From the NCBI RefSeq assembly GCF_024763615.1, contig NC_077222.1:43152001-43216000 (forward strand): a DNA stretch of 64,000 nucleotides. The letters run 5' to 3'. Source of the stretch: Phlebotomus papatasi (lineage: Eukaryota > Arthropoda > Insecta > Diptera > Psychodidae). The notes under the pieces are model-generated. The model was not told the origin of the DNA and made no database searches. It worked only from the letters and a program-made list of their open reading frames with translations. Numbering within the stretch: position 1 is the first letter of the stretch; each line of letters begins with the position of its first letter. The position numbers and the translations under genes were made by a program. Below, piece after piece: positions 21,178-33,853 of the stretch.

Positions 21178-22472
21178 CGCGGCTCCAATGATCCCTAAAA
21201 ATCTTAAAGTTGTAAAGTTTGTATTGTAAATTGTAAAGTTCCAGGTTTCATTACAAAGTTTTAAACTACTTTTATAAAGTAAGAACCTGAGACAAGTTTT
21301 ATCAAGTAAAGTATTAGCTACAGTAATTAAAAACTTAAAATATTGCAGATATATAAGGACCAAATGCATTGATTCTATTGTAGTTGTACTGTATTTTTTT
21401 TATTTTTAAAATTTAAAGTACCTAATTTGAAAAAATGGTTCATGACATGATCTGAAGAATTGAATAAGTTATCGTTGCAGGTTTACGAACTTTCATAAAA
21501 CGTATTATATAAGTTTTGTCAATTATCCAAAATTTATTAAATCCCATAATGCGTATCAGTATGTTCAATCAAGAAAATACAATCGTAGAAAATAAAATTA
21601 ACGAAAGAATTTAAAAAGAAATCGACTAACATATCAGACAGAATATAAAAATAAATAAATAAAGGTTTTTAAAAGTTTTGCTAATTCACGTCTGTGATAG
21701 CGGGTGAGGCTAATCGTAATTTGTAAAGAAATAGCAAAGGTATTTTATAATGTTTCTGATCTTATGTTTCTGTGCTCATATATATCATTGCGTGAAAAAG
21801 TAAGAAGTTTATGATAAATGTTCTGCTAAGGCAACCTTAACTTATCCATTTGAGACGCAATGTCTCCATTTTGGGCCAGAATACGATTAGTGGAGAATAC
21901 GACTGTATTACGTTTGGATGATCGTACGATCTCAATGAGGAGAGAAGTTTGTTTTCAGTGAGAAGGGAAAGTGGTGAGATGTAGGAAGGAGTGATCGCAA
22001 AAGTCTGGATCCCTCCCATGTCGATTCATAAACAGATTATTTTCCATTTACGATAGAAATTCTGCTTTTGTGCTCTTGTATTAATTTTTATTTCTTTAAT
22101 TTATTTAATGTTTTCGAAAAATCGGCAAATATTGCTCAGTTATTTATACAAATTTACTAGAAATTCTTGTATGATTTTGGCGGATATTACGAATTATATA
22201 TTTTTAGGTAGCACTTAATGTACAACTTTGAAATGTATCAGACAATAAAACAATTCTTATTTAGAAAACCACTAAAATTAAGTTTCAGTGTTTATTTGTA
22301 AGAAAAAAAGTATTGAAAAAATGAAATTCGATAGGCTCTTCGTTTTTTTTAAATACAAGGTTTATTAATTTTATTTCTAATATTATGTAATAATATTTAA
22401 AATAAGATTTAATGGAAATTCATAATTAAATATTTCTAATTTTTATTTTAATAACATAACCGGTAATCACTT
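21178..22472. other. No gene seen
   Basis: AT-rich unique DNA with no recognised coding signal. Confidence 0.5.
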
Positions 22473-22659
22473 TAGGGGGAGGTGGGGCTACATTGTTATA
22501 CGATTTTTTCGCATAGTTCTAATTGAAACTATGGGTTTTAACATGTTGTAATATGACAAAATAATTATGGATCTAAATGAAATTAATGTAAGGATTAGCT
22601 TCATTTAGAAATTTATAACAATCTAGTCCCATAACTCAAAGTAGCCCCACCTCCCCCTA
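22473..22659. mobile_element. TA-GGGG MITE, 187 bp
   Basis: TAGGGGGAGGTGGGGCTAC at left and GTAGCCCCACCTCCCCCTA at right, a 19-bp perfect inverted repeat. 'cattgttata/ tataacaatc' and 'ctaaatgaa/ttcatttag' pair further in. No coding capacity. Confidence 0.9.
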
Positions 22660-23036
22660 GTTATTAGAATTTTGCGTACTGCTTAAGATAGAAAAATCGA
22701 AAAAAACAAGATGTTCAGTTATAAATATCAGAGAATCCTCAAAAAGTTTCTACGATTCTAAATGATACAATTTACGTGCGACTCCAACAGCATAAACGTG
22801 TATACTTTGCAGTTTTCTACGTCCCTGCTAGTTACTATTTTGAACGTGAAAGCTGTCTAGAATACTTAATTAATAAAAATATTCTGAAAGCTTGGTGTTC
22901 GCCTTCCATTTTAACAATTTGTTTCAATCTAATTTAAAATTTTAAGCATTTACGTAATTGGAATAGCTCGTTATTGTTTTTTTTTCGATTCTATTCTCCT
23001 TCATGCAAGATTTTTATTTATTTATATTATTAATAA
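22660..23036. other. No gene seen
   Basis: AT-rich spacer, nothing recognised. Confidence 0.5.
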
Positions 23037-23052
23037 ATGAATTTTTGAAGAC

Positions 23053-23239
23053 AGTAATTCCCAATCATGTAAAAAAGTACTCAATTTCCTGAAAAAAATT
23101 AATATGCTGAAACTCATGTAAGTTCAAAGGGGCTCTCCGATGGGGGTTCCTACACAATGTCACAAGTGTACAAGTGCAAAGTGGTGCATATGGCCCTGGC
23201 CGCCGCGCGCCCGTGAAGCCTATAATGATGATGATGATG
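23053..23239 (+). mobile_element. 5'-truncated LINE or SINE 3' end with (TGA)n tail
   Basis: A 187-bp insert ending in a GC-rich segment 'ggccctggccgccgcgcg' and 'cctataatgatgatgatg'. ATGAATTTTTGAAGAC occurs on both sides (23037-23052 and 23240-23255), a 16-bp target-site duplication. A trinucleotide tail plus long duplication is the mark of target-primed reverse transcription. Too short to assign the family by protein. Confidence 0.85.
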
Positions 23240-23255
23240 ATGAATTTTTGAAGAC

Positions 23256-24902
23256 TTGAGGATTATGTGTTGTCATGTAGGCAACTTTGGATTATATAAG
23301 TACAAATTTAACTAAAAAATTATTTTAAAAATAATAATAAAATTATAGGATTAGAATACTATTTTTTTTAATAGGAATTCTACAAATGGGTTGATATTTA
23401 AATAAGAAAATTCATTTCGATGAAAGGATTTTATTTCAAAGTCTTATTAGACAAAATTGTATCTTGTGTAATATCCAATCTTAGACTGTTCAATATCTTA
23501 GGGTATTGTAAAATTATTATTAGAAGGAAATTGGATTTCTCAAATGGAAATCATATTGTGCTCTATAGAGAAATGGGAATTATATGTGGATATGGTTAAG
23601 ATAGCTGGCCAGAAATAGGTTCACAATTTAAATATAATTTGAACCGACGAAATGGATTAGCTTTTGCAGAATACATGTAGCTCAAAATTAAATTAGTTTT
23701 CCATGGTTGAGGGATCTTATAACGTATAATGAAATTTTCTAGAGGTAGTTTTCCAAGAGATGACACCATAGTTGAAATCCATTGCTGAAGCGAGAAAATG
23801 TCTTGATTCAATTTTAATTGTGGTGGGCAACAGGTAAGACTAGAGTTCCCAGGAAGGATATTTCTCTTGCCTTTTCGTGATTCCCCCAAAATTCGGGTGC
23901 AGCCGGATGTCTAGTGTGAGACTGAAAAAGGGAGATGTGAGACTTATTACATCTTATAAGTTTCTGGAGAGAATTTAGTGGGAAATCTGTGTGAAATTTT
24001 CTCTCTGAACGTGATTGTTTTGCAATAACTTCTTACATTCTCATCCAACAACAACGAAAAAAGAGTCTTCCATGGCAGAAAGTTTACACAAAAGCTCTAT
24101 ATAGAAAAATTTATCGAAAAGTCTTGTATTCTTTCAAGTATTTGCCATGTGTCATAAATCATAAATCAGTCACTCTTTTTCTTCAACTCGTTCTTGTATA
24201 CACAATTTTTATGTATTTGAAACTGTTTGGGATACATTTCGCTCTTGGTTTCTACCAGAAATACATGTTTATTCACTATAACAGCAAGTTGCAGAGGAGA
24301 ATAATAAAAAGTTTCACCAATTCTTAGTTGAATACATCAGGAAAGCTCGCAGCGACATTTGCCACAATATAAATAGAATAAAGGAAGTCTTTGTGATAAA
24401 TATTTTGAGAAAATTTCTATTGCAATTATGACAACATCAGGAAATGCTAATTAGCTCTTGATAATTAAGTAGTTTAACAGCTTTTACCACAAAAATTTCA
24501 TTTAAAGAAAATAAAAAGCCTTTGTGATGAATCCGCTAATTTGCATTTTAGATCGTGGGTATGCTGGTGGATAAAAGGTAAAGAAACATTTCAAAAATAA
24601 TCCCATACTTAAGAGCTTTACCATCTAAAATGGCACAGTAATTTATTCCTGTCTTTTTTTCTATCCTTCTTTTTATAACATTAGGAAACTTTTCTTTTTT
24701 TTTCTTTTTGCAAAAGCACTGCACTATATAAATATTAGTTAATGGAAATAAAAACAAATCGCATGAGTTAATTGAAAACTGAGCGAGAGCTTTCGTGTAG
24801 TTTCATTTCTTAGACTTATCTAGTTATTTCATGAACACGATAAATAGTGTAAATAGTACATTTAGTACAGTAAACTAATGTAATTAAAATTTTCACACAA
24901 AT
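23256..24902. other. No gene seen
   Basis: AT-rich. Short open frames on both strands have no recognisable content. Confidence 0.5.
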
Positions 24903-25137
24903 TATAATCTTTGCCAAAAACCACAAGTCGATATGCACAGTTATTAGTTAGTTTTGCAGTTATTAAGCTCAAAAAAGCAACTGGAAGGACGGGCGTATGA
25001 TCGGAAAAATTTTTGAGACACCCATATATTCAAGATTAAGGCTAGGTGAAAAAAATCAGGTGAAATTAGGGCACGATAGAAAGGCATGAGATTTTGTTAC
25101 AATTTATAACTAGGTGAGACTGTTAAAAATTTCACCT
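24903..25137 (-). mobile_element. Old fragment of the Big element (left end)
   Basis: Read on the minus strand it starts TTAGGTGAAATTTTTAACAG (compare the left end of Big-A) and ends with the 'atatcgacttg.ggttttcggcaaagg..' block, visible on the plus strand as 'ctttgccaaaaaccacaagtcgatat' at 24911. 'ttattaagctcaaaaaagc' matches 'ggagcttaatagctcc'. It keeps order with the first ~240 bp of Big-A but is heavily diverged, so the family has been active over a long time. Confidence 0.7.
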
Positions 25138-25989
25138 AATATTATCTAATACCTGAACATAAGTAGTCATCATAGAAAATTAGAACAGGTCCTACGCGAA
25201 ACCATCTTTAGCGAAACGTTGGGATCTTATCATGTTACTATAAGATGAGCTGGATAAAAAATTGGCTAAATTATTTAATATTGAATATTATAATGTTTTG
25301 TTTGCACTAAGGCGCTTCTGTGCGTGTCCATGAACATATTTGTCTCTTATAGAGAGAAAGAGACAGAGTTCGAAAATTCAGCGAATGTTCCCTGGCCACT
25401 GTTGTTATTTCACATCAGGAAAATCTGTCATAGTGGCAAAATGTTATGCAGGAACAGGATGCAATTGATGGTTGATCCGTGCCAAATTTCAACCAGAACA
25501 TATCTGTAACAAGAGGGCGACATCAGAGATATATCGTAAATTACTGATTTTGTCATCGGTTTTTGTACAGCATCGTGTAGCTTTCTTTTTGGTACTGAAA
25601 TTTATTGCACAACAAAAATCACCAAACTATTTTGTTACATTTGGAAAATGGTCGTTATATTCAACATCGATAGGCACTTTTTCAGATTTTCTTTTTTTAG
25701 ACAACTTTATAGATGATTCAACCCTTTTGCCCAAACTAGTCACTCCTATGGCTATGAATGAACTCAATTACATTTCCAGCATGCACAGATTTAAAATGAA
25801 TTCTGTACATTTATTTAATTTAGGTATTGGTGGATAAATAATTTTCTTAGTTCCTAATAAACCAAAATTGTTAAAATTCAGCAGCATATGTTGGCTGTTA
25901 TAATTATTATTTTAATTGAGAGTCATAGCAATATACTCTTAAACTGCATTTGGTACAAGGGGTAAATCACTAATGTTTAGTAAGTGAAT
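25138..25989. other. No gene seen
   Basis: AT-rich. A plus-strand open frame of 121 codons at 25472-25837 has no recognisable motif and no supporting context. Confidence 0.45.
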
Positions 25990-26810
25990 CGGAAGCAGCA
26001 TATGCAGCAGATTTTCGGATATGTTTTACAGGTAGTCCAGGCGAAGATTTCGCCCAAACATACCTATGACCGGAAAATTCGCCATTTTGAATTATTGAAG
26101 GTCAAAGGTCAACCACTTTGGAGGGCCCATTTTTCAACCGATGTGCTAAGTTTGGATTTTTTGGAAAGTTATTGAAATTCTGAATGCGGATGTATCGGTC
26201 TTCATCGGTAATGAACCGGTTAAGTACCGATATTGAATAACTTTTTCGGAATTTTTTTTTACTTGACCTTAAATTTATTCTCGAGCTACAGGTCAAACGG
26301 TAAGGGATATCGACTTCCGGTCTTCGGTAACCTCCAATAAAAAAAAACAATATCTCCAGGAGTTTTTCCTCTATTCCCCCACCCTCCCCTAAAAATATGT
26401 TTCTTCGTTTTTTCTCAAAGTTGGCCCAAGCTTTTTCTATGATTTTTGGATATGTTTGAGAGCTAGTCTAGGTGAACATTTCGCCCAAACATGCCTATGA
26501 CCGGAAAATTCGCAATTTTGAGTTATTGAAGGTCAAAGGTCAACCACTTTGGAAGGATAATTTTTCACCCGATTTGGTTAAATTTGGATTTTTTGGAGAT
26601 GTATTGAAATTTGGAACCTGGCTGCATCTGTCTTCATCGGTAATGAGTCGGTGAAGTACCGATTTTTTCATTTTCAAATGCTTTTGTGATTTATTAATGA
26701 ATTTGAACTTTAGTAGATCAGTGTTACCAAAAGATTTATGCGAAAAAACTAATTCACGGTGAGCTCTATCCCGTGAGTTTGAGCATTCCGCAAAGCTGGG
26801 ACGCTTTTCC
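25990..26810 (-). repeat. CGGTT-family repeat, two minus-strand units
   Basis: Two head-to-tail units. Each carries 'ggtagtccaggcgaaga/gaacatttcgcccaaacat', 'cctatgaccggaaaattcgc', 'aaggtcaaaggtcaaccactttgg', 'ggattttttggaaag/gatg' and 'tcatcggtaatga' followed by a CGGT tail. The second ends with 'ctctatcccgtgagtttgagcattccgcaaagctggg', the opening block of the family in reverse. Confidence 0.8.
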
Positions 26811-28822
26811 ATCTTTTTTTATTATTTGCATCTGAAAAATTCTTTTTATAAGGTTAGGGTCTTTTATTAGTATTTTAAAAGAGGGCGAAACTTTAAAATT
26901 AGCCAAACTATTTGGACTTCTCTCCTCTTTTCCACTCACGATTGTCATACTGATTGACTAGACATCAGATGACTTGGAATGATCCTTATCAATTCGATGT
27001 GGATTTAATATATCAAAGGAATTTAATATGCTTAGCATCGACAAAGATTCAACTCAATGCGGCCAGCCCTTGTATCAAATTGAACACCTATTTGAAATTG
27101 AGCAAAGGTATATATGTATCAAAAGGGCAAGAATTGACCACAGAGAGAAACCTTTGGATTCCCCTTATAGGTTAAGTTTTACACTTATATTAAATACAAT
27201 AAGTTTCTTGTGAGGTTACATATAGATGAAAAGTAGCATGAAGGAATCTCACCAACAACAGAATTCAACCACAATCACAAAATTTTAATATAAAGCAACT
27301 TTATTATCCAATATATTTAGCAGATTTCGTCAAACAGTAGGTAAGAGTATCAGTTATCGTTTTGACTCTCAAATTTGTGAAAATTTCAAATTTAATGAAA
27401 TAATAGTAAAATGCACTATCATTCTCCAAAAAAGAAATCACAGGAAAAGTATATCGCGACAAAACGGTCTACGATAAAGTTAGCAGACAAGATTAACACT
27501 TTAATATGATTGTCGATACGATTAATAACAATTAATAATAGTTCTTCCAATAATGTGGGAAAACATCACCTGGAAACTGACTTCTAAAATGTTACACTTT
27601 GTACTTTTACTTTTACAAACTATTCTGAATCTCACTCTGAATACTCCTTTATTGTTTTAAAAGTTTCCTTTTTTTCAAACATTTCAAATAGATTTAATGA
27701 AATGCTCGCTGATGTAACTTCATCCGCTGAAGTTGGAATTTTAATGCGAAAGGGTGGTCTTTTCGCCTCAGGACATTATTGTATTTGTATGAACAGTAGA
27801 AAGAAATTTTAAAGAGAGAAAAACAGGAAAGAGTTGTCCTAAAAGTTTAACATAGGAGAATATCGTTGCTAGATACTCTATATTCATTTTGTATGGTAGA
27901 AGGATAAAGAATGGAATGGAGGAAAAACTTTGAAATTGATAAACTTCCCAACTTTGATAACATTTGCACTAGGCGATGAAAGCGATGCATTTAAGAAACC
28001 GAGTGAACGAAATTTTGTATGAAGTGCATAGACCCCCCTCATAAATTCAAAGAATTTAACGATTTCATTAATTTGTCCGATTTGAAAAAGTTTTTCTTTT
28101 TCTGATACCAATAATGCATTAAATTTTGAATTCTTCCGCACAAAAAGGGTCTCATGGTCTGTTGATGTGGCAAATTTATGAAAATGGATCAATATCATAC
28201 AAGGAAAAAGTACTTTCATGACTCATCCTTTTTACCATGGAAGATACACAAAGTCTCATACGAAAATATTTGTTGGGAAAACGTATTGTATTTTATTTGT
28301 AAATCAATATTTTTCCTGCATAACTTATATAGTTTCATACATCTAAACATTGTCAGACATAAAAATATTTCTCAACCTCAACATGGCGCGACGATCATCA
28401 GCAAACACATGAAACTTCCACAATTTTATTTGACATCATGACCTGCAAAATCATAAAATCTTTCCAATGTTTCCGCATTCGGACAACTACTCTTCTATAC
28501 GAAGATATATGAGGATTGAGAGGGTTTATATATGAGAATTATTTTTTGTATCGTACATTGTCACTTCAGTATTGCTCGAACTCATGGCATTTTTTTACTA
28601 TTATCTACAGATTTTATAGAAGGGTCTCACAAATTGCAACAATTCTCTGAAATATTTGAAAATCAAGTTCAGTAGATCGATACTCAGAGAGGGTTAGTCC
28701 AGTCGTATAAAACACATAATTTCAAATATATGGCATCCAAAATCCTGAAATAGTCGAAATCACATAAAGGATAATGCGTGAAATAATTTCCCAAAATACA
28801 GAAAAGCGTGGGTGCAATCATG
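26811..28822. other. No gene seen
   Basis: AT-rich unique DNA. Short open frames only. Confidence 0.5.
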
Positions 28823-29053
28823 CACTGAGAAAAAAACCAGGGTGCGATTAACTTTTTTTACTCATAACTTTAACATAACTTTTTTAATGTTAATTTTACA
28901 CCTTTTAAAGGGTAAAATTAACATGAAAAGGGGTAACTTTAACCCCTGATACACCTAAAGAGCGTAATATTTACACCGATTTTGGATCAATACTGCAGGG
29001 TAAAATAAACATTTCCGGAATGTTATTTTAACTTTTAAGGATTTCCCTCAGTG
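28823..29053. mobile_element. CACTGAG-end MITE, copy 1
   Basis: CACTGAGAAAAAAACC at left and GGATTTCCCTCAGTG at right. The interior consists of alternating GGGTAAAATTAAC and GTTAATTTTAC blocks that fold on each other. Non-coding. Ends match the element at 47833-47969. Confidence 0.7.
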
Positions 29054-29099
29054 TGAGAGTATATAAATGATACTCTGATCAATTCAGGATTTTTTTTCT

Positions 29100-29279
29100 A
29101 TCGGAAGCTCTAAAGCCAGTGTGAGAAGGCTTCGACCTAAGAGCAGACCTAGGACAAGGTTGCTAAATCAAATTCAGGATATTATCCTTTGGGATCGACA
29201 GGGAACATCTTCTGAAGTAGCGGGTGATCGAAAAGCACGAGGTGTTAACCCGGGAGTTCTAGGTGCGCGACTCCGATAG
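29100..29279 (+). pseudogene. LINE (RTE-like) C-terminal relic
   Basis: Plus-strand frame of 59 codons and TAG. The segment 'RPRTRLLNQIQDII', a short gap, then 'SEVAGDRKARG' resembles the C-terminal tail of RTE-type reverse transcriptases (pattern GRPRxRWxDxIxxDL ... AxDRxxWR). The conserved tryptophans are lost (Leu and Gly stand in their places), so it is a decayed copy. No upstream RT sequence is present. It lies 46 bases after the MITE at 28823. Identification rests on motif spacing only. Confidence 0.6.
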
Positions 29280-31114
29280 TGATAGCTCTTAGGCCATGCT
29301 ATAAGATACTAAAACTTGAAAGCGATTTTAGGAAAATATTTAAGAATGCAAATCGCGGGATTAGGGAGTTGTATGAAACACTTTAAGAGAGTTTTAGCCA
29401 ATTCAAAAAACTTGAAGATTTATTGATTTTAATATTTTAATATTTTATTTACGACAATACTTATAAATTCTAAATGAGGAGTACTCTAAGTTTTTAAGTC
29501 ACCTAAAGATAATTAAAATGATCTTCCTGAATCATTACCTAAACATAATTTTCTTGCAGTAACTATTCCGTATATATTGAATAGAAGGAATTGTGGAATT
29601 GGTATGGTCAAATCTTGTATAATAATACCCATGGTTTTCTTGGTATCTCATACCACTAATCTTATTTTGCCTCAAGTGCAAACAATTCCGAGATCTACCA
29701 CCATAAAAATACCATCAAGAAATAACAAGGGGTTAGATCCGTGTTACTTCCTGATGGATAAATGAGTCTTACGTAATGAGGTGAAGATGAGATGAGCAAT
29801 ATCTATCGAGACACCATACATAGTCCTAATTGGTGTCCATTTTATATGGGTAATATCAGGTTCCCCTATATCCTTCACAGCTCAAAGTCAATTTGCTCCA
29901 TTTGTGAGCACACATTGATTGGCTAACTCTTGCATAACGTTAGTTCATTTCACTAGATTTAATGTCAATTGCCATTCAAATAGGCATAAAATTGTACTTA
30001 TGTCTCTTCTCTAACAAAACATTCTATTTATTTATAGAGTACTGCTTTAGAATGGTGGTTTCAGTAACAAAATAAGTGGATGGATAACTCACACACTCAA
30101 CGCACAACTATTCATCCATTTCGAATATGAATTAATTACCAATAAACAGCACTATGTTTGCTATCCACTCTACTGCTTATGCGTTTCATAATCGAAACAA
30201 AAAGTGGTCGTTTTAAATAATGTTCTGGATATCAACACATAAATAGCATAAAAGCAATGCAATGGCAAAATGCACTAAAACTTGATTGCCGAAGTATCAT
30301 AAAATCAGAGTCAACATATATTAAAAGGCTACTAAACAATAGTAGATTTATTAGATTTACTTGAACTAATGCCAAGAATCCTCTAAAACTAATCCATAAA
30401 GTTACAGTAGCTTTTTAAATGAAATTTAGAGCGTAAAAGTACGTTTATTATAGTATTATTTTTAAGGAGAAACTTTATTTAAAAAATAGAGGAAACTGCT
30501 TTGGTTTGTAAATTTAGTACTTTGCGTAAGTAAAAATCTAATTGGTTAGTAAATAATTCGAAATAGACAGTAAAAACACAATTTTGATCAATAGTTTTGG
30601 CATAAAATTATGAGATCAGATAAATTTTATGAAATCAAATTTAACACATGCTTTGCATAATCTACTCTTTCGCTCTCAAAATTTGGTTCAACTATATTAA
30701 ATTTTTGTGATATTTGTAACACAATACAATACATTTGTGAATTTTGATTTTATGAAATTTTCTTGATCTTAAAAGTATGCCTGAAGCATTACCGACCAAG
30801 AACGAATTTATTATTGTCTATTTTTCACAAAATGCATCTCAATCTTTTAAAGTCTAAAAATAAATTCTCAAGATTCAATGTCATTTGTTGTTGCAATATT
30901 AAATTTTTCAAAATCAGTGCACCAATAGAGTATTTCAAAATAAATAACATAATTTCATTAACACTAAACCTACCGAGCCCGGTCAAATTGATCTTTTGGA
31001 CATATTTCTAATATTTATGTAGACTTAAACGTTCAATTGCCACTACCTAAGTGCGTGACTTTTCTTAATATGTCCATGTGATATATTTTTGAGTATTTGT
31101 TTTATTTTTTAATT
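29280..31114. other. No gene seen
   Basis: AT-rich unique DNA with no recognised coding or repeat signal. Confidence 0.5.
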
Positions 31115-31277
31115 TGTTCGGATTGCATCCAGTGAGCTTCACTGCATTTGATTCCACGGACATGGGGCTGACAACCTCATTCCGTACAAGAAAAAAAATA
31201 ATGCATGTCTAGAAATCCCCTTCCGGTAAGGCCTTGTTCCTTCATGGAATGTTGTGTCGGCATTATTATTATTATTA
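31115..31277 (+). mobile_element. LINE 3' end with (ATT)n tail
   Basis: 'cacggacatggggctgacaa', 'aaggccttgttccttcatgg' and 'aatgttgtgtcgg' end in about five ATT units. This order, a 3' UTR block followed by a trinucleotide tail, is typical of arthropod non-LTR elements. The left limit is approximate and no target duplication was found. Confidence 0.6.
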
Positions 31278-31360
31278 TAAAGTCCAGTTTCATTTAAAAA
31301 TAGGAGAAAAAAGTCTAATTTCAAAGCTGCCCCAATTCAAAGGTGCCTCACTTCCCCCTA
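31278..31360. mobile_element. Half of a TA-GGGG MITE
   Basis: 'gtccagtttcatttaaaaatagg', 'gctgccccaattc' and AGGTGCCTCACTTCCCCCTA match the right half of the elements at 4547 and 20941. The left half is missing and the LINE tail abuts it, so the LINE insertion or a deletion removed it. Confidence 0.7.
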
Positions 31361-31900
31361 AAGTTATTTGTTTTCTAATCTCTCTAATTCAAATATATTG
31401 GCTGTATTAGATTTGACAGTATTTCCGTAAAAATGATCAATAAAAATAAATTTTGATCAATATATGAAAAAAGAGTAAATTTTGAATTGCGATTGCCAAA
31501 AAATAGTGAAATATTCTTGGCAAAAAGAAAATTAAGATTTTGTGAACAATCTTAGTGCTTTCGGGTCGATTGAAAGGGATTTATGATTACATAAGTCTTT
31601 TCATATCAATACGGAATTCTTCACTAACTAAAATTTATTTTTTTACTGACCAATTTTCTAATTTAATAACCAAAAATAGTTTTTCCTATTTATCAGTAAA
31701 ATGGGGACTTATGTATAATAACTCAATTTCGTCTAGTGGAAATTGCCAATTTATATTCGTTTTAAAGACTTTAAGCTGAGATTCTTTACAATTTCTTTTT
31801 CAAAGAAATACTTGAAGAAATACGTATATCTTCTGTGCAGGAACGACCAGTATAAATAATAAGATGCTATAATAGCTTAACTGGTAATTTTTAAATGAGG
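31361..31900. other. No gene seen
   Basis: AT-rich spacer, nothing recognised. Confidence 0.5.
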
Positions 31901-31932
31901 TAAAGTGCCCTTATGTAATGTTGTGCCAGCAT

Positions 31933-32865
31933 TAGGGGAGACCGGGGTACCTATAGCCAGGGGTAAAAGTAGACAGTGGATTTTTCTCGTTTTTCTTAAA
32001 ATGTACATCGAGCAAAGTATTTTTTAATGAAAGTAGGAACACATCCCCATATTCCCAGAAATATTTATAACTCTGATCCTGTTATCCTACAATTTAGAAG
32101 CATTTTTATAAAATGGGTATAAAATTGTAGTTTTGATGTTACAGTTTTTGGACCAGCATTTGGTTTTCTGAGTTTCTAGTCAAGATTTCATAGTTTTACC
32201 TCGTTTCTGGTTTAATAAACCTAATTAAAAAATATTTTTCACTTGGATAATAATTATCCACTTTTTTATATAAGATGATAAACACTGAAACAGCCCTCTG
32301 GGCAGTTGTAGTCACTCTTCCGTGGCGGGCTAAAACTATCAATGATTTTTCACTAATACATGGATAATTGTTAGATGAAAAAGTACTATTGATATTCCAA
32401 GCAATATTGCCATTTGTATGAGCAACTTGAGAAATAGATTTTTTCAGAATGTTTGCATTAATTTTGCCTCAATTACAAAAATGTCATAAAAAAGTTGGCT
32501 AAAGCCCTTTTCTTTAGGTTTAAGTAACATATTTAGCATCAGTGGGCTTCAATGTATCAAGCGAAACAATCTTTGGTATATCCAGTTTAAAATTTCTTCT
32601 GGGAAACTAGTGGCAATTAGTACCCCAAAAGTGGCTATTTCTACCCAGGCAGGGGTAAGTGTAGCCAATGTGCAGTACTTTTTTCATTATCCTCTCAAGA
32701 AAAAGCCAAGGATTTTAGAGCTTTGAACTACACTGTTTCATATAGCCAATATCCTAATGCTACTTATGAAACATAAAAATATTAGACGAAACTTATCATT
32801 TTTTCACAAGCCACTCGCGAAAAAAAAGCTTCATTTGCTGGCTAATCCTACCCCTGTCTCCCCTA
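31933..32865. mobile_element. TA-GGGG MITE, long form (933 bp)
   Basis: TAGGGGAGACCGGGGTACCT at left and CCTACCCCTGTCTCCCCTA at right. Inside, 'agccaggggtaaaagtag' near the left and 'ctacccaggcaggggtaagtgtagcc' at 32641-32666 repeat the terminal wording. No transposase frame is visible, so it would depend on a source elsewhere. Confidence 0.8.
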
Positions 32866-32875
32866 TTATTATTAT

Positions 32876-33853
32876 TAGAGTGCCCTTAAGTCGGCCGTTG
32901 TCTCAACTTTTCCGGTGGAAATATTTAACCATTTTTTTTACCATTTTATATTCGATTGATGTCGATTTGTATGAAGGCAGCTGGCATAGTCTGCCTTCAC
33001 ACGCGAGGCAGCTGCCTTTAAATGTTTTTTTTTCACTGAGAATATTGAATCAATAAAACTAAATGGGCTATAAATGATTAGATTGAAGCCTAACGCACTC
33101 ACTAAAATTATCACTGCAGTCAAAAGACATTAAACAATAACTTTTCTTCACATTTTTCTGAAGCACTGTTTTGCACTTTAAAATTTGGAAGAAAAAGCCA
33201 TTGAAGTTGAAAATTGTCAACTTGAAACATCCCGGCCGGAGCAAGATAGCAGGTTATAAGTATTTGTATGACGTTCGTCAGAGAAAAGTAGGAGTTCGAT
33301 TTCACATGTTTTGATGTATGGAAAGATAGGATTTAAAGGCACACGACATTAGCATTTAAAGGCTGCTGCAGGGTGATATTTGCAAATTTTTGCCACCCAC
33401 AAAAATTGTGTCATCTGAACCAAAATGTATTAACAGAAATATTAAGCCTGATTAACCTTCTATGTGTCACAATGGAAGATTTATTTGTAAAATGATTTTT
33501 ACTATGAAAAATCACATGATTTGTGGAACATCAAAATTACAGTTTAGAGCTCATTTTCATTTTTTTTGATCTAGCATCTAGGAAATAGGAGCTAGGCTCT
33601 CCATTTTTTGATGATTTGTGAGGATGATGGATAGCTACCTAATAGTTAATAGAATATAATTTATGCTTTTGAGAACAACGAAAAAATCGCAACATTTGAA
33701 GGCTGCTGCATTTAAAGGCAGACGACTTTCCCCTAATATAAAAGGTCTTATAATATTAGACTGGTTAGACTGTGCTATAGCAAATTTAAGTATAAATTGA
33801 ATGACCCCACTGTCTGAGTTAAGGAACCGGACAACTACAGGGCACTTTACCAT
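32876..33853. mobile_element. TIR element with AGTGCCCT ends
   Basis: 'tagagtgcccttaagtcggcc' at left and 'ggccggacaactacagggcac' style right end (33825-33853, ggaaccggacaactaCAGGGCACTTTACC) form an imperfect inverted pair. A similar TAAAGTGCCCTTATG stands at 31901, left of the 933-bp MITE, so that MITE may sit inside this element. Four copies of an ATTTAAAGGC-(A/T)GCTGC motif are spread at 33004, 33352, 33701 and 33709 in both orientations. Confidence 0.5.

Noticed and set aside
23225..23243. (TGA)n as an independent microsatellite
   Set aside because: It is the 3' tail of a retro-insert bounded by a 16-bp target duplication.
28823..29053. Alternating GGGTAAAATTAAC blocks as a CRISPR-like array
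   Set aside because: Units are inverted relative to each other, irregularly spaced and bounded by a MITE end.
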